Part shown: piece after piece, positions 46,860 to 59,516 of the stretch
How the letters are laid out: each line of letters opens with the position of its first letter
Numbering within the stretch: the stretch's first letter is position 1
Origin: Azolla caroliniana
Lineage: Eukaryota; Polypodiophyta
Assembly: GCA_043228905.1 (NCBI GenBank)
Contig: JBHGNT010000015.1
Location: forward strand, 13,206,001-13,270,000
Length of the DNA: 64,000 nt
Direction of reading: 5' to 3'
The notes under the pieces: model-generated
The model's input: the letters and a program-made list of their open reading frames with translations, nothing else
Database searches by the model: none
Told to the model about the DNA's origin: nothing
Made by a program: the position numbers and the translations under genes

Positions 46860-47650
46860 AATGTATTTTCAATCATGTATTGCACCATATAATCTTGCAC
46901 TACATTTGATTGCCTTACTTGAATAACATCTTTTAGAATGGTAAACATGTAGTCTCTTGTCGTAATTTGACCACTTGTATCTCTTGATTTCAAAAACATT
47001 GTAATATGGATAAATGAAGCCAAAACATTAATTATTTGTCTATTCATAGTGTTTAACCAACCATCATTTGCAATAGTACACCCCTATGTGTTCAAAGACT
47101 CATTGAATCGTAAAGGCTCAAACTCAACATATTTGACTTGTTCATTTAAGTCCTTACGTAATCAGTGAGTAGATGGTGGTTTAAAAGAAGGACCCATAAT
47201 GCTAACAACTCAAAGTATATCATGGAAAAAAGGGCTTTCCACCTTTGCATGTGGAATATCTATTGCATAGAAAAACCTTGAAATGGTTTTTTTTGCATTT
47301 TTCCCAAGATATTTGTAAAGTCCCACTTGAGTGCAACTTTGTCTTTCTATTTCTGGAAGTACCTTTTAGATAGATTATACATGTCATTGGCTAAAATCCA
47401 CGTACAAATACAAACAATTACATCCACAATATCATTGACACACTCAAATGGATTTTCACTTGCAACAAGAAACCGTCAACGATAACTTTTGATTTGAGTT
47501 TCCATCAGTATTTGCAACAAGAAACCACTCTTCTAATTTGTTGTTTAAGGCTCTCACATAAATTCATCCATTTTTCAACACCTTGCACTTTTAATCCCAA
47601 TCAGTGTGCTTTGATATGTTGAGGGCCACCAACTAAACATGATTGCAATA
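46860..47650 (-). pseudogene. hAT transposase (DUF659-type) relic
   Basis: On the minus strand, read in pieces: a segment like FECVNDIVDVIVCICTW (BED-like, decayed), then FYAIDIPHAKVESPFF, GPSFKPPS, then IANDGWLNTMNRQIINVLAS and FLKSRDTSG, ending near VVQDYMVQ. This follows the DUF659 pattern (P..v..s..f....... SDGWtd..n..linf......Gt.Flks.daSg). Stops and frameshifts break it. The longest open piece is 46856-47047. Confidence 0.65.
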
Positions 47651-49610
47651 TTTGCATATCCTTGCATGCATATTTTTTTGAATGAACATATGATCCCATT
47701 CAAGACCCTTTTATTTGCTCATTTTTGTTATTAATCTTGATTTAAACCTTTATTACACAGTCAAAAACCTAAACTTTATGCAAAAACATGCATAGAAAGG
47801 AAGATTTTGATTTGTTTCTCATTGATTTTTCTACAAACAAAGCCATAATCTCATACATAAAAAAATTCATTTGTTTCTCATTGATGTTTTCACAAACAAC
47901 CTAGAATGTCAACATATAAACCCATTTTTCTTCTAGTTCTTGAATTGAACCTTCTTAAATAGAAAAAAACAATCCTAAATTATATATTGAAAAAAATCAC
48001 AAGCTTATGCATAAAAAGAATTTCAGTTGATTCTTGTGCACGTTTGTACATATTTACTAGGTAGTAAGGTTACCTTTAAAGGGTTCTTTCTAATTGCATG
48101 ATTAGAAGTACTCAATTATTCTCATTTTAGCATAGAACTTACTATGACATTGACTTAATTATAATTCATATTTATAAATTCATGTAATATTTAATTGTAT
48201 TAAGCACCCCAAATTGTCTTTGCATTTTCACATGTGATTGCTATAACAATAGATGCAAAATTAAGCATGAGAGTGTGAATGGGATTGATTCTCAATATAG
48301 AGAAGTTGATTATCGTGGCATTGTGTCAAAAGCCTCTCTTTATATTTAGAATAGTTTAGGGACAAAATGCACTACACTTTTCATCTTTGGTTTGTATTTA
48401 ATTATTCAATAATAGAACCTCTTGTTCACGAGAATTAGGCAAGTTTTCTGAGGTTTTTACTTACTACTATACTTCCATCATGCCAACCACCATATGCAAT
48501 TTGATGGTGGCAATTGACAAACTATTTAACCTCAACAAGGAGAACCTAGGGACTTGTGTGGTTCTCGAGAACATATCGGTTAGTCTCTACATTTGATCAA
48601 TGGAAAGGGAGAACCGGCATGCATCAATGATGAAACTACCTAGTTGCAACCAAGAGAAGCTATGTAGTAGTAGTTTTTTTCAAGGCATTTTGAAAAATCT
48701 ATAACTACTATGAATTAACATCAAACCTTGGGTTATGGGACAAGGGACATGCAATGCATATGCAATAGGAACTAAACCATTTTAGGAGATAGAAATAAGG
48801 GTTGTTGGACCTAAACAATTTGTTGCATCTTGAATGCAAACTCAGAGTTCTACTTAGGTCATAATCTACACCATACAAACACATAGGGCCGCGATATGCT
48901 GAGAAAAATCCCTCTAGCGAAGGAACACTTGGACATAATAGGAAGAAAGAAATCAACAAATCTCAATAACTTTAAGCCAGATTCATGTAAAGAAACAAAA
49001 TAGGAAAATAGAAACAATGACTCAAAATAGAAAGGATTTTTTTTTTTACTGAAATCAAGTAACTGTATTCATAAAAACAAATAAACCATCTACATCAAAT
49101 GAAAAAAAGAGGGAAAAGAAAATGGTTTAAAATAAAATAGCGGAGATATGTATCAACATAATTGATATTACAATTAAGTCTTTCTTGAGAGGTGGTGACA
49201 TTATATTTAGATTAAAAGAAGAGTTTTGATGATAAGAAGAAGAAATGGAGATGCAAACATTTGGAAGGGGAAAGGTGGAGTTAGATAAACCTATTGAAAA
49301 AGAGAATTCTTTATTTCTCCCACTTCTTAAATTTGAGAATAGCAAAATTTGTGGAACCGTTTTGAGATCTTATATGGGAGTTCATGAATGACGAGATGCA
49401 AGCTCTCTAAAAAATTCGACACGGGACCTTGTTCTAGCATTTCCACACAATAAGGTCATCAATTATTGACTCCAAATGGTCCCGTCACCTCGTAGAAAAC
49501 CCAACTAGTCCAAAAAAAATTTATGCCCAAAACCACACAGTCTAAGATGAGACTTTTCTCCCCATGGCAAAGTTGAAGGTTGTGTTGAAGATGTTGGATT
49601 TGTTGTTGTG
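47651..49610. other. AT-rich stretch, nothing recognised
   Basis: Only short open frames without similarity. Confidence 0.5.
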
Positions 49611-49616
49611 AAGGGG

Positions 49617-49617
<1 letters not shown>

Positions 49618-49676
<59 letters not shown>
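49618..49676. repeat. GA microsatellite
   Basis: An almost unbroken GA tract of about 58 bp ending at GATTCTATTATCG, the start of the LINE-tail repeat. Similar tracts stand next to LINE copies at 50,396, 56,500, 60,561 and 60,778. Confidence 0.95.
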
Positions 49677-49678
<2 letters not shown>

Positions 49679-50394
49679 CTATTATCGTCTTTGGAGGTCA
49701 AATATGACCTATGAGACAAAAAATGTTACATTTTACGTGATACATGTGAAAGTGAGTATCAACTCTTGATGTTCAAGAACTTTACCAATGAATGTTGCAA
49801 TCGAGAGTGCACATTATGGTTGTGAGAGAAATTCATGCAAGGATTGAGCTCGGTCGAAGATGTATGGAAAACATGGTCGAATATGATCAAAGGCAGAGCA
49901 TTGTATCAAAAGTGTAATACTTAGACTCTCGAACTTGTTTAGGGCAAAGTGTGTGTGGTCGACCACTCTCATCTTTTGTGCCCTAACACCCTGTCTTACA
50001 TCGCAATGGATGTGAGTTAAGTTGCACATAGATAGATAAATTCTATTAGCGTCTTTGGAGGTCAAATATAACCTATGAGACAAAAAATATTGCATTTCAC
50101 GTGATGTGTGAAAGTGAGTAGCCACTCTCGATGTTCAAGAACTTTACCAATGAATGTTGCAATTGAGAGTGCACATTTTGGTTATGAGAGAAATTCATGC
50201 AAGGATTGGGCTTGGTCAAAGATGTGGAAAGTATGGTTAAATATGATCAAAGGTAGAGCATTGTATCAAAGTGTGATACTTAGACTCTCAAACTTGTTTA
50301 GGGCAAAGTGTGCATAGTCGACCACTCTCATCACTTGTACCCCAACGCCCCATCTCACATCGCAATGCATGTGAGCTAAGTCTCATTTGAGCAG

Positions 50395-50400
<6 letters not shown>
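49677..50400 (-). mobile_element. Two tandem copies of a LINE 3' tail
   Basis: Copy 1 (about 49,677-50,025) and copy 2 (about 50,039-50,395) share TCTATTAxCGTCTTTGGAGGTCAAATAT and CGATGTTCAAGAACTTTACC, and end in CTTACATCGCAATG. A third copy is at 56,537-56,890, continuous with the 3' end of the minus-strand LINE. This identifies them as LINE 3' tails on the minus strand that end in TC dinucleotides. Confidence 0.75.
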
Positions 50401-50435
<35 letters not shown>

Positions 50436-50653
50436 GAGGGGAAAAAAGCGACGACGTTCCAAGAATAGTGTTGAAACATGTTTCTGATGTAACTTTGTAT
50501 GCAGAACTCTGTTTTTTATGATTTTTGGCTCGTTGCAAAGCTTCTTTAGAGAGCTTTTGAAGGATTATTTGGACATTAAGTTTCATTATCGTTACAAGAA
50601 GCTAAAAGAAAAATTGTCATAATCTCAGGTTAGTTCTCTCAATCTCTATTAGG

Positions 50654-51520
50654 ATGGCTGACACAACAATAGGAAGTGAGTTGATGATTGTTGATGGATG
50701 TGGTAGTAATGATGGTTGTGAAAATTACAAGAAGCAAAAGTGTATCGATTCTACAAAACATGAGAAAACATCATATGCTGCTATTCTTGGTGGGAAAGAT
50801 GTTATTGTAGATGATTATGATATTGAGAGTAGTTGTGATTTTGTTAAGGCTTTGCTTTCTGATTTTGTGGAAAAAAATGAGAAAGATGCTAAAGATTGTG
50901 TGGAGGAGGATGTTGTAGAGGCCGTGATGGAGACCAAGTCTATGTTAGCAACTTTTGACAGGTTCTATGATCGTGGTGTTATTTTGTATTTCACTAGCAA
51001 ATTTTGTTTGATATAATGGATTAAGCAGTGGTTGAATTCATTCATAACACACAATTGTGTTGAGGATGTATATATGGGTCCAAGAGGTTTCTATGGTGTG
51101 TTTTTTGGATCGTCAGAACACCGTACGGCTTTTATGGAAAAGGTACCAATCTTTTTTGATAGAAGATTAGTGCATGTGATGGAATGGGTTCTAGTGGTGG
51201 ATTATAAAGATTTATTAAAACAACAATGTCCAATTTGGGTGACCGTTGATTGTAGTAATTCATTCTTTTGAGATTTACTACTAGGAGTGATGTCTCAAAT
51301 TGGTAAAGTTTTGATTGCTCCTTATATTAATTCGTTGAAAAAATGTAGATTTTGCATGTTATGGGATACAAGCTATAAACTTCCAAGATGGTTGAGTATA
51401 GATACATCTCGATTTGGTCGATTTCGTTTTAAGCTTCAATGGGAGACTTTTGCAGGACATTGTTTTTAATGTGGTAAATTGGGGCATTTTATGGTTGAAT
51501 GCCAATATCATGGTGAACTA
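50654..51520 (+). pseudogene. LINE ORF1 relic (DUF4283 and zinc knuckle)
   Basis: Open piece 50654-51016 starts MADTTIGSELMIVDGCGSND. The next, 51032-51271, reads like a DUF4283 domain (WLNSF..., GFYGVFFGSSEHRTAFME, PIWVTVD). Then CGKLGHFMVEC encodes a CCHC knuckle remnant near 51,470. Stops separate the pieces. In plant L1-type LINEs this protein coats element RNA. Confidence 0.6.
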
Positions 51521-52083
51521 TCCCCAGAAAATAATGTCAAAGGGAAAAATAAGGAAGATGTTGAGAAGGATATTGTCTCAATGGTTGATATGGTCATGGA
51601 TGAGGGAACATCTCATCGGTTAGAGTGAGATCCTAAAGTTCATGGTCATGTTAGAGGTGTTGGGGAGGAGAATGGAGTATGTATTAATGACGACCCAGAT
51701 GTTGAAGATGGAGAGTGGCATCAAGTGAAGCATAAGATAAAAGGGAAGGGTGTTGCCATACAAAGGGACACACAAAATACTAACGGTAAGGCATTAACAA
51801 ATTTAAGATAATTTGAGATTGAATGAGGGGTTTAAGAAAAATACTTGGAAAAAACAAGTGCAAATTAGAGATTGTCCAACCAATTACAATTCGATTATTC
51901 AGGAAGGGTGGTATGACCTCAATTAAATCAAGGACTTCGTTCTTGTGGAGCGAGACAACAAAACCTAATATTGGTGGAGGGGATGTAGTACACATGAATC
52001 CTTATGCAGCTCTTGAACAAGTAGTTGGTACATTCATGAATACACTTGCTCATAAAGATCAAGTTCTTCCTAAAGGTGTTAAA

Positions 52084-52515
52084 TGAAAGTGATATCATGG
52101 AATGTGAGAGGGGCATTTTTTGGTGATGGAAGTCAAGTATTTTGGGGATTTGATATGGTCGGTAGGAATCTATGCACCCAATAATGCTAATCAACGCATT
52201 GAGTTATGGTCTTCAATGTATCCATGGTTATTAGTGGGCCGTGTTGGTTTGTTATTGGGTGATGTTAATATGTGTGTTGATGCTTCAAAATCTACTTCAC
52301 AATTCTCATTGATGGATTCTCCTAAGAAAGCATTTTGGGACAAATTGGCATTAGAGGTTTTGAAGTTGGATGTATGGAAATGGTTGCATCAAGATGAGGT
52401 TGGGTTTACATTTCAGTCTATGCAAGATAAGGAAACATGCAGTAGGTTAGATAGAATGTATGTTATGCTTGATGAGTCCTTTTTGCCAGAGATGCTTAAT
52501 ATGTCAATTATGTAA
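52084..52515 (+). pseudogene. LINE endonuclease domain, deleted
   Basis: Starts MKVISWNVRG, the usual beginning of the AP-like endonuclease, at 52,084. Most of the catalytic part is then missing. From 52,120 the frame continues VGIYAPNNANQRIELW, LLLGDVNMCVDASKSTSQ and ETCSRLDRMYV, the second half. The related copy at 61,161 keeps more of the first half. Confidence 0.75.
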
Positions 52516-52521
52516 GAGGTT

Positions 52522-54990
52522 GTGACATCGGATCATTTTCCCATACGTTTTGAGTTTAATAAACATGGGGTAGATATGTACAAAACATTGCTTGATCGAG
52601 TTCCTTTGAGGTTTACTTCTTCTTTATTATTACATTCCTTACTTGATGCCTATATGCAACAAATTTTTGGCATGTTTTCAGAACAAATTATTTCAAAAGG
52701 ATGGCATGCATGGGATACAACACTACAAAACATCAATGATATTCATCGTATGTATGGTATGACTAATGCTAAAAGTCGTACGAAATTGATTGATAAGTTT
52801 TCATATATTCTTACGCGATGCAATGTAATATTGATGAATAATTCGCATGATGAAGAGCTTTTGGATGTTCAAGTTCAAGTATAGGAAATTGTGAAGAATT
52901 TGTTTTGTCAAAGTTATCAACAGACAAGACCGCGTCAATTAAAGGAGGGATTTATCGATAATCAATCACAATCTCATATGTTTTTTCAAGGATTAAGACC
53001 ACCATATGCTCGTTCAAATGTGGTACAAATTAAGATAAGGGATGACATCGTTGTAGACCCAATCAAGGTTATTGAGTTATGTATGACTCATTTTAAGAAT
53101 TTGATTAGGCTAGAGTTGATTATTAATGAGGATGTGTTGAAAGCATGACAAGAGATTTATAATGTAATTGGGAGTGTTGTAAATACAAATATTTGTTAAG
53201 AATTGGATGCTGATTTTGAAGAAGCTGAGGTGGAAAATGTATTGTTACACCTTCCAAATGGTAAAAGCCCTCGTTGGGATGGTGTTACTTATGAAGTTTT
53301 TAAGAAGTATGCTGGCATGCTTAGGAGCCCATTCACACAAATGTTTCAGCAATCTTGGGATTCTAGTTTCATGCCTGAGAGCTGGAAGCTGGGCTTAATC
53401 AAATTGATACCAAAGGTACCATCTTCGGAGTCATTTCATCAATGGAGGCCTATTTCATTGATGGGAGGGTTGTACAAAGTGTTTGCAAAGATATTATCCA
53501 TCACACTTCAGAAGTTCTTACCTCAAATTATTCACCCATCTCAATATGGTTTTATTACAGGTAGAAATATATTGCATAATGTTTTGAATGTTCAAATGGC
53601 TACTGATTATGCTCAACATACACATCAAGAAATGGTTATGGTGCAATTATGTTTGGAAAAAACATATGATCATGTTAATTGGTCTTTCCTCTCCGGTGTG
53701 ATGTATAATATGGGGGTTGGTCCTCGTATGTGTCGACTTATCTTTTTGCTAGGGTAAAATGCAACCTCGCGTGTGATGCTTAATGCGGAGTTACTCCGAA
53801 AGTGTTTCTTACTAGATCCGTGCGACAAGGATGTCCACTAAGCCCATTGTTATTTCCTATTGTTACACATCCTTTGTTAGTAATGTTGTCAAATCTTGTG
53901 GCCAATGGTGATATTGTGGGTTTGCATCTTCCTTCTGGTGGACAATTGGTGGCACAAGCATTGGCTGATGATTCTTTTATGTTTCACAAGCCTCAAAAGA
54001 AAATCTTAAAACGAGTATGCAAGTTTGGGATCAATTTGCTTTGGCTTCAAGGTTATATATAAATTGGAGGAAGTGTCACCTTATTTCTTGTAGGGAGAGT
54101 GATTTGGAATGTTTGGGATGATGAGGGTTAGTGATTACACGAGGATCAATTTATTGACATTTGGGTTATCCATTAGGTGTTGATGTTACAAATGTGACAA
54201 TTGATTGATTGGATTGGTAGTAAATTGAAGGACAAATTTATGTATATTGGAAGTCTCAATTATGGCCCTTTCATGTACGACTCAAAGTGGTGCAATGTAT
54301 CTTGATACCCATGTTATTATATTTTTTGTCTTTACCTTGGACTAAGAAGGCATTACAAAACATGTTACAACCTATTCGGTCCATGTTGTCGCAAGAGGGA
54401 GAAATGATGGGAGTTACATGGATTTCATGGGACCATTTGGCTACTCTTAAAAGGTTAGGTGGTGCAGCAATATTGGATTTGGAAAGACATTTGATGGCTT
54501 GTAGATTTGCATTATTACGAGATATATGTCAAGAAGATCAACCATGGATATTTATGATGCAATATTTTATTGAGCATGAAGGATTGGTGCACAGGAAAAC
54601 AAAGATTCAATCATCCTGGTGGTCATTACTCAATGGAAGTATTCATCTAAAGATTCGACATTTTGTATGTGGACAACATTTGGTAAGATCGTGGCAAGAT
54701 ACATTATCTCTTTTTGAATGGGGACCATCAAGTGATCAAGAATATTGTAATTCATTACAAAATGAATTGCTTGTTTCTTCTCGAGTCTTGTTTTCGCATG
54801 GGAAAGAGAAGTTGAAACTTGAGATCTCAATTCAATCGTTTATTTCGATTGGGGATTGTACATTTGGAAGATGTGGTTGATAATGAATCTAAAAGGTTAT
54901 CGGATTTTGAAGATGCCATGCGATGGTTATGTATTCCCCAAAATCATAGATTGACATATTCACATTCGTGGGGGTTACCAAACGAATGCA
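52522..54990 (+). pseudogene. LINE reverse transcriptase and C-terminal region, decayed
   Basis: Open pieces 52522-52884, 53203-53757, 53802-54062 and 54287-54880. The reverse transcriptase shows PNGKSPRWDGVTYEVFKKY, PKVPSSESFHQWRPISL, SQYGFITGRNILHNVLN, then RQGCPLSPLLF and ALADDSFMF, the catalytic (Y/L)ADD site. Several stops interrupt it. The C-terminal part reads MMGVTWISWDHLATLKRLGG. Family match to the copy at 62-64 kb. Confidence 0.85.
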
Positions 54991-55089
54991 TACAAATACA
55001 CATACGAATGCATGAAAAAATATCCGTTAAAAAAAAAGAAAATGAAAAAGAGTTCATACTTTTTAGTTTCTTAGATATATCATATAACA

Positions 55090-56080
55090 AAGAGACTTTC
55101 ACATTAAAAAGGGGATATCTAACTTCACATTAATAAGTAGACGTACACTAAATAATATTTTTATATGATAGATGGAAAACTTAAATGTAGTTGTTTTATT
55201 TTTAATAAATAATAAATAAAAGGTTCATTAATTCCCCACTTTTTACTCTCCCACACAAATTGATATTTTTATGTCATTAAAAGGGGACCTTACACTAATA
55301 ATATTTTTATAATACATATAAAACTTAAATGTATTTGTTTTATTTTTTAATAAAACAAAAAATAAATAAAATATTCCCATAAAATTTCATTTTTATCTCA
55401 CATTAAAAGGGAACCTCACACCAATAATATTGTATAATAGATATGAAACTTAAATTTATTTGTTTTATTTTTTAATGAAACAAAAAATAAATAAAAATAT
55501 GTAAATAAATAAAAGGCTCCTATCAAATTTCATATTTTTATTTCACATTAAAAAGGGGACCTCACACTAATAATATTTTTATAATAGATATAAAACTTAA
55601 ATGTATTTTATTTTTATTTTTTAATAAAACAAAAAAAATGAAAAAAATGAAAAAAAATAAAATAAATAAAAGGTTCCCATAAAATTTCATATGTTTATCT
55701 CACATTAAAAAGGGGACCTCATAGTAATAATATTTTTATAATAGATATAAAACTTAAATGTATTGTTTTTATTTTTTAATAAAACAAACAATAAATAAAA
55801 ATATGTAAATAAATAAAAGGTTCCCATAAAATTTCATATTTTTACCTCACATTAAAAAGGGGACCTCACACTTATAATATTTTTATAATAGATATAAAAC
55901 TTAAATGTATTCGAAAATAAAAAATAAAAGGTTCCCATCAAATGTCATATTTTTATCTCGCATTAAAAAGGGGACCTCACACTAATAATAATCTTATAAT
56001 AGATGAAAAACTTAAAAGTATTTGTTTTATTTTTAATAAACAAATATATAATAAATAAAAGGTTCGTTATTTCCCTATTT
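55090..56080. repeat. AT-rich tandem array of about seven units, 110-170 bp each
   Basis: CACATTAAAAAGGGGACCTCACA recurs at about 55,100, 55,270, 55,401, 55,546, 55,700, 55,848 and 55,960. Each is followed by AATAATATTTTTATAATAGATATAAAACTTAAATGTATT, poly-A/T-rich sequence and GGTTCCCATAAAATTTCAT. The array starts about 100 bp after the end of LINE coding sequence. Confidence 0.9.
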
Positions 56081-56118
56081 TTTACTATCTTTCCGACTCT
56101 TGACATTTTGCAAGTTTT

Positions 56119-56152
56119 AACCCATTGTTGTTTAAGACCTCAACAATGGGTT
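56119..56152. repeat. Perfect 12-bp inverted repeat
   Basis: AACCCATTGTTG pairs with CAACAATGGGTT around a 10-base loop; a T-run follows. It may be the footprint of a small foldback element. Confidence 0.85.
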
Positions 56153-56492
56153 TTTTCTTAATATATTCAAAATGGTTCAAATTATGAGATGGATATATTG
56201 TTCCATTTTTTGCGTTATTGGGGTCTATAACACAATTGGAATATGCATAATGCTTTCATGTTTGATAATAGACATGGGGTGAACGCCTATAAAAAGAAGC
56301 TGAAAGGTATTCTCATGTGGAATTTTTGGATTTTAGAGCATGTGGGGATCATTTCCTCAAATGCATATTCAGGTTTTTTAATGGCATCATAAGATGCCCC
56401 TCTCCCTACATAGGCATATGATAGGTAGATGAGACTAAGACGTGTTGTAACTAAGTGGATTTTACATACAATTAATATAAATTGTGTGCTTT

Positions 56493-56536
<44 letters not shown>

Positions 56537-56542
<6 letters not shown>

Positions 56543-57138
56543 ATTATCGTCTTTGGAGGTCAAATATGACCTATGAGACCAAAAATATTATATTTTCACG
56601 TGATACGTGTGAAAGTGAGTAGTGACTCTCGATGTTCAAGAACTTTACCAATGAATGTTGCAATTGAGAGTGCACATTGTGGTTGTGGCAGAAATTCGTG
56701 CAAGGATAGGCTCGGTCGAAGAGACGTGGAAAGCATGGTTGAATATGATCAAAGGTAGAGCATTGTATCAAAGTGTGATACTTAGACTCTCAAACTTGTT
56801 TAGGGCAAAGTGTGCATAGCCGACCACTCTCATCACTTGTGCCCCAACACACTATCTCACATCACAATGCATGTGAGCTAAGTCGCATGGAAGCAATGGT
56901 TCGAATGGTAGATAACGGAATGGGCTTTACATGTATCGATGTGTACGGTTTCCCCATTCTACAAAGAATATGGTTTTGTAGTTAGGTGCAACATGTGCAG
57001 TATAATGTGTGAAGCATGAGCGTCCACCTTTATCCCATGTCATGATACATTGGCGTTGCAAAAAGGCCTCATTTATAGAGGAATCTAGCTGTGCATCATG
57101 AAGCAAGTGTCTTGCATCCCATCTACCAAACCGTTTTT
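56537..57138 (-). mobile_element. 3' untranslated end of the minus-strand LINE
   Basis: Continues from the reverse transcriptase at 57,139 and ends in a GA/TC tract at 56,500-56,538. Shares its last 350 bp with 49.7-50.4 kb and further sequence with 5.67-5.96 kb. Confidence 0.7.
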
Positions 57139-58561
57139 CTATATCTTACATCCAATCAGAACACAAAATTTTGCTTTTATGTGTCTTTTGGATCTTTTTG
57201 CTTGCTTCCCATGCAATTCTAGGAAGTTGATGTGAGGGACTTTTTTGAACCTTAAGCATGTATTCAACAACCCTTTCGATGGCCATGATCTCAATGGAAA
57301 GTGATCCCGTCTCAACGAGGAGAAGGGTGTAGGGCGTTTATTTCTTAACTTGTAGAAACTTTGTAAGAAAATGTTTTTAGACATTTTCAAACTCTTTCCA
57401 CGTAGATTTAGGGATGCTACTGCCCCATACTTCCACCCCGTAAAGGGTGTCACCAAAGTGTCGAAAAGATATTTCTTGAGGACCCAACACTTAATATCTC
57501 CAAGATTGCATGTGTTCTCAAATGCATAATATGCTCGTTTACCCGCCTCTAAGCGGCGTGTAGCACATTCATTCCATCTATGATTTGAAGGAACTTCAAG
57601 ACCAAGATATTTGAAGCTTTCCACACATTCAAGTGTCTCATTGTTGTACATAATGCATGGTTTATCTCTTTTTTGGTTCTTCACAAGCATAATCTTTGTT
57701 TTAGAGCCATTGACACTTAATTTAGTATGCATGCAAATTTTTTCCAATGCCTTCGTAAGCTTTTGTGCATCTCCTAAAGTATTTGCAAAAAACACTACAT
57801 CATCTACATATAGCAAAAGCATAATCACAACATTCCCAATGGCAACTTCTTCAACACATTCTTCCTTTGCAAACTTGGTAACCATTTCTTCTAATTCATC
57901 AATGCATAGACCAAATAGTGTTGGTGAGAGCGGGCATAATTGCTTAACACCAATAGTGCTATCTCTCATATGCATACAACATATAACCTTCTCATAAATT
58001 AGGGAAATTGCAAGCATATATTCACTTGGCACCTCAAGTTCTTCCATTCGCCTCCAAAGATACTCACGAGGTACCATATCAAAAGGTTTCTTGAAGTCTA
58101 CAAAGCAACAATATAAGCCTTTACCTCTAACCCGACTTTCCTCCATTAATACTCGAAGGGTGACAAGGTGATCAATGATGCTATGGTGTTTTTGAAAGCC
58201 AGCTTGTCCATAAGCTCTCTTGCCATTTTTTTTCAGCCTATACACTTATCTTTGATTCCATTATACATCCAAATAGTTTTGCCATTAATGAGGCAACCAT
58301 GATGGTTCGATAGTTGTTTACATTATTTACATCTCCACCTTTATGTAAAGGTTTGATCCAATTTGTAGTCCAATCATATGGCATACCATGTTGCAATGCA
58401 TCATTAAACATATCCTTTATCCATACATGTGTTTCCTTTCCCATCCATTTGAGCATTTTAGCCTTTATACATTGAAGACCGCTTGCCTTTCGAGAGGCCA
58501 ATTTCTTAAGTCGTATGCATATATTTTCAATTGTAAAGAAGGGAGACATATGTGAAAGAGA
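57139..58561 (-). pseudogene. LINE reverse transcriptase, near-intact with one frameshift
   Basis: Two overlapping frames, 58238-58624 (RKASGLQCIKAKMLKWM ... GDVNNVNNYRTIMVASL) and 57139-58245 (AGFQKHHSIIDHLVTL, YCCFVDFKKPFDMVP, QLCPLSPTLFGLCID, and LLLYVDDVVFFAN). They join by one frame change near 58,240. FVDFxKAFD and YxDD motifs are present, although A is P in FKKPFD. Then comes a thumb-like segment with KYLGLEVPSNHRWNECATRR. A different LINE family from the two plus-strand copies; the target of two later insertions upstream. Confidence 0.85.
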
Positions 58562-58569
58562 ACCATAAC

Positions 58570-59409
58570 CATGGTTGTTTACGTACCCGTATTTAACGTT
58601 TAAATACGTATAGTACCTCATCATTGGTATAGTACGTACTATACCTCAATGTTGTTCAATCAAATATCATGTACATTTGTCCAATACGGTATTTTACGTA
58701 TTTATAAAAAAACAGGTATAATGCGTATTTATAAAGAAAATGTAAGTAAAACCCTAACCAAAAGCAAAAGAAAAAAAAATATTTTAGTGAAAAAGAAGCC
58801 AGAGGAAGGAAGAAGAATAGAAGAGACGACGATGAAGAAGATGAAGAAGAAGAGAGAAAAGAAGACATAAACTTGTCCTGAGTGTGATAATTGCAGAAGA
58901 TAGAAGAAGAAGAAGAAGAAGAAGAAGAAAACGAAGAAAAGAGAAACCTGTCATGAGTGTGATAATCGTAAACGATTCCTCAATCTATGAAGGCATAATT
59001 GTAAATAATTACAATTTGAAGTAGAACATCGTGATGATACACACTTACACTGATTTATAGAATAAAGGAATGTCAACATCCATATTACTACAGGTATTTT
59101 AGGATGTGAAATGTTCAAATGTCTTATATGCATTTTAGGATGTAGAACTATTATTGTACATCATAAAATTGTGTAAACATAGATGTTTTTTACAATATTA
59201 TAGATATTTTTTAGAAAGGTAAATAATTTTCAAATTCTAGAAGTATTTAACGTACTATACGTAAAATACGTATTTTACGTATTTTATAAGTATTTAACAT
59301 ATTAAGAAAACGTATTTAACGTATTTTTAAATTGGGAGGTACTATACGGGTATTAATACGTTAAATACGTATGGTATCCGTACCGTACCTAAAGTACCTA
59401 ACAACCTTG
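58570..59409. mobile_element. Non-autonomous hAT-type DNA transposon (840 bp)
   Basis: Ends CATGGTTGTT...AACAACCTTG form an imperfect terminal inverted repeat beginning CAxGGTTGTT, followed inward by many TACGTATTTAACG-like subterminal motifs. An 8-bp direct duplication ACCATAAC flanks it at 58562-58569 and 59410-59417. It splits the LINE frame between MMCYG and SLSHM. An AAG microsatellite lies at 58,900-58,930. No transposase inside. Confidence 0.9.
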
Positions 59410-59417
59410 ACCATAAC

Positions 59418-59512
59418 ACATCATCTTTCCGACAAGAGATAACTCATATAAATTCTTACAATGCATAGACAAGTCGTGAAGAGTTAAGTCACGACTCACC
59501 ATAACTCTCAAC
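59418..59512 (-). pseudogene. LINE reverse transcriptase piece between two insertions
   Basis: Reads VLRVMVSRDLTLHDLSMHCK then NLYELSLVGKMMCYG on the minus strand. It continues in frame into SLSHMSPFF at 58,561 once the hAT-type element is removed. Confidence 0.75.
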
Positions 59513-59516
59513 ACGT

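Noticed and set aside
56119-56152. Hairpin plus T-run as a bacterial-type terminator
   Set aside because: The setting is clearly nuclear plant DNA; the hairpin is more likely transposon debris.
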